A stretch of DNA of 64,000 bases, from NCBI RefSeq assembly GCF_037975245.1, contig NC_092569.1, positions 95,001 through 159,000 on the forward strand, in the 5' to 3' direction. The notes below the pieces were generated by a model. It made no database searches, had not been told where the DNA came from, and saw only the letters and a list, made by a program, of their open reading frames with translations. Position numbers and translations under genes: made by a program. The DNA is from Apostichopus japonicus (lineage: Eukaryota; Echinodermata; Holothuroidea; Aspidochirotida; Stichopodidae). The first letter of the stretch is position 1; each line of letters begins with the position of its first letter. Below are positions 62,101-64,000 of this stretch, piece after piece.

Positions 62101-62617
62101 GTTCAATCTTCTACTCTCCTATACAATAGCAGTGTTTGAGAACTTATACTACATGTTGTGACACTAAGGCCTATACGTACACTTCATATATAGCTGTACA
62201 AAGCACCATAACCTACAATGCTATTACCTTGTGGTTAGTTATCATTAGAATACAATGTTGGATGAGCTTTACATGCAGTTGTGAGCAAGTAATAACTTCA
62301 CAGATGACTTAACAATTACTTAAGGCCTACAGTAGTTAGGCTACAGGTACATCTTTAGCCTAACTTCAGGCAAGTTGTATATTATTATTAAACACTTTCA
62401 TTACCACAGTTCCAATAGAACTTAGTAATTGGCCTAGTACTACTAGTAGTACTAGTAGTAGTATCGAGTGGCCTATCACAAAAGCTTACCTTTCCAATGC
62501 TACTCTCTTGATATGTCGATTAAGGTTCTTCCGAATCGCAGATATTTTCTGCCACCCAGAGTTTGTTCGCACCCACAGGCCTCCTGGGCTTCGCCAATCT
62601 TTACCAATGAATGGCAT
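53112..62617 (-). CDS. FBXO25/32: F-box protein of the FBXO25/FBXO32 (atrogin-1) family, nine exons, 362 residues
   Basis: Exons in transcript order: 62617-62490, 61937-61837, 60809-60754, 59705-59613, 58532-58439, 56903-56734, 56179-55994, 54076-53930, 53225-53112. All junctions are AG/GT and the total is 1089 bases. Human FBXO32 has 355 residues and FBXO25 has 367. The N-terminus [15 protein letters not shown] is diagnostic of the family. Then come [12 protein letters not shown] with [10 protein letters not shown] (the family's LGEAFNRLDF/RRFNYV region), a helical region, the F-box (about 220-272; [24 protein letters not shown]), and the C-terminal Cys/His part ([19 protein letters not shown]). 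It would bind SKP1 through the F-box and present substrates to an SCF ubiquitin ligase. Exon 3 is the least conserved, and the end (KDLIAIITD) differs from the vertebrate FINLFKF. Confidence 0.92.
54554..54946. mobile_element. hAT MITE, family CAGTGGCGGAGC, copy 2 (393 bp)
   Basis: Perfect ends CAGTGGCGGAGC and GCTCCGCCACTG; exact duplication CCCCAATC at 54546-54553 and 54947-54954. Relative to 10130-10629 it lacks about 107 internal bases. It lies in intron 7 of the F-box gene. Confidence 0.95.
55323..55664. mobile_element. hAT MITE, family CAGTGGCGTAGGAA, copy 2 (342 bp)
   Basis: Nearly identical to 23095-23461 but missing part of the G-rich right end. The flanks TCTCTGAT (55315-55322) and TCTGTGAT (55665-55672) differ at one base. 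It lies in intron 7 of the F-box gene. Confidence 0.93.
56995..58332. repeat. purine-rich GGAGGA minisatellite, 1.3 kb
   Basis: Imperfect units such as GGAGGAGGGGAGTGTGAGG and GGAGGAGGGATGTGG fill the tract. The plus strand is almost all purine plus T, the minus strand pyrimidine-rich. Long frames on both strands (up to 473 residues) are repeat artefacts. It lies in intron 5 of the F-box gene. Confidence 0.95.
59900..60420. repeat. probable dispersed element with GAAGTTCGGAC ends
   Basis: ATTGCGAAGTTYGG-type words occur at 59916, near 60170-60190 (inverted) and, as GAAGTTCGGACAC, inverted near 60380. The outer copies are roughly inverted, suggesting a decayed transposon in intron 3 of the F-box gene. 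The end points are approximate. Confidence 0.4.
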
Positions 62618-62639
62618 TATAGGTTTGGTAGACTAAAGT

Positions 62640-63950
62640 TAGAGTAACTTCCAAAATTGGCAGAAATCAAGTTAATTAGGCTAGATGCACATAAGCTATG
62701 GGAGTTATACTTAAGTTAGGTGACACTTACAGACAAGTAATAAGGATGTAAATGACACTTGAATCCCTATGTTCTGGTAAATAGGTCTGACATAATTGCA
62801 GAGCTTCAGCCTAGGTCTGAAGCAAACTTTGTTGCACAGAGAATGATGCTTGGCCCTATTTTGGTTGTCATTAGCACAATGGCCTAGGGCCTCAGGCCAG
62901 CCAAATAACAGGCGGACACTCGTACTTCGTAGCCTATTACGAAGACAGTTGCGATTTTGCTCGGTTGAATGTCGTTTCAATGTACTAAACTTACAGCATA
63001 CCTAGTGTTAGTTGTTACTAGTGTTAGGCTAACTGAGCCTACAAAAGTTAAGCTGATAGTAGTAATATTTATAATGGTTCACTCGGTTGTATTGTTGTAA
63101 GGTAGACCTTAACTGTATTTTCCAGATGTAAGGCTAGCTCTTCACGAAAGCAGCTGATTTTTTGAAGAATGATGGTGAGAAGGCTTCCAAAGAAATCAAC
63201 ATAATCTTTGCGAACGTGATAATCAGTCCTTTTAAATAAAATATATTTATCAAGCGCGACTACTAAAGAAGTCAAATGGATCGTTACTGTCGTTTGTTGC
63301 ACGGAAATTTCAGCATTCGTACGACGTACTTTATTGCGCAGACATTGTTTTGATTTTGCATACATCCAAAACAATGATCAGCTGGCACAGAGACAACCTG
63401 GGCTATTTCATTTTACATTAGGTTGACTTGATGTATATATTATGAACCAATATCTAAGTAAACTAATTTTATTATCAACAATTTTAAAAATATTAATATA
63501 TTAAAGAAAATCAATAATACTTAATGATAAACAAAACACCATTTTGTATTTTCTAATTAATATTTACGATAATTAAATAGCAGAGTCCCCTAATATATTT
63601 ATGGACTGCACTTGATACCGACGTACAGAACAAAGTCATAAGACTCTCCGCCTGCCAAGAAAAGTCATTGCGACATCTTTGTTTTGATTTCGTTGATATG
63701 AGAGTAACTTCATCCACATAAATAGCATGAAGGAGTTTCCACGAAAGACGCGTAACGTGAACGATGAAGATAAGACATGTGATCTCTCTCGGTTTATTTA
63801 TCCGTGTCTCTTGTCTCAAAAACATAGTTAAGAATATCTGAGAGCTATATTTCCACACACTTGTACCATGCAGCGGCTCTGAAATACAACAACAAAATCA
63901 TTACGACACACGTGGCCGCATTCAATTGAGAATAAGGTCAATCTGGAGAG
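62640..63950. other. DNA upstream of the F-box gene
   Basis: Presumably holds the 5' untranslated region and promoter of the F-box gene just above 62617. The frames here show no known motif. Confidence 0.4.
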
Positions 63951-63960
63951 TCCAGATTGT

Positions 63961-64000
63961 CTTGGTAGCTCAGCTTCTTAACATGTAATATTGGCTGGGT
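63961..64000 (+). mobile_element. possible tRNA-like SINE start, cut by the window edge
   Basis: CTTGGTAGCTCAGCTTCTTAA matches an RNA polymerase III A box (TGGTAGCTCAG), and GGCTGGGT at the very end is where a B box could begin. The rest is outside the window. Confidence 0.35.

Overview
This is animal nuclear DNA: split genes with GT-AG introns, dense tandem repeats and many DNA transposons. A two-exon, six-cysteine SRCR domain joined to WSC and sushi (CCP) domains, plus P2X7-ballast-type sequences, suggests a marine deuterostome, most likely an echinoderm (possibly a sea cucumber). That placement is inference. Most long open frames are shadows or repeat artefacts; the real genes are strings of short exons that I assembled by splice signals and phase.

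Layout. 0.2-3.7 kb: a LINE on the minus strand with one intact 971-residue endonuclease/reverse transcriptase frame. 3.7-12.3 kb: non-coding, with a tRNA-like SINE, a 49-bp minisatellite and two hAT-type elements (7387-9074, 10130-10629). 12.3-34.4 kb: one minus-strand gene of nine exons (565 residues) encoding a type I membrane protein: signal peptide, SRCR, WSC, sushi, Ser/Thr-rich stalk, transmembrane segment, cytoplasmic tail. Its second intron holds a 12.2-kb transposon (16823-29015) with TTAA target duplications and inverted ends. The transposon carries two convergent decayed genes, a P2X7-ballast-domain gene on the plus strand and a THAP-type transposase on the minus strand, and has itself been invaded by further elements. 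Intron 1 holds a 105-bp satellite split by a hAT-like element that carries another.

34.5-53 kb is intergenic and repeat-dominated: arrays with periods of about 61/63, 52, 90 and 38 bp, a hAT with internal 138-bp repeats, and a hAT element that has inserted in inverted orientation into another copy of itself (49169-52221). 53.1-62.6 kb: a nine-exon minus-strand FBXO25/FBXO32-like F-box gene (362 residues), with two MITEs and a 1.3-kb purine-rich minisatellite in its introns. 62.6-64 kb: upstream DNA, ending in a tRNA-like A box.

Both assembled genes keep reading phase through every exon and have total lengths divisible by three, which is strong internal support. The two host genes have no evident functional link. 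The best candidate for something undescribed is the 12.2-kb two-gene transposon pairing a THAP transposase with a P2X7-ballast protein.
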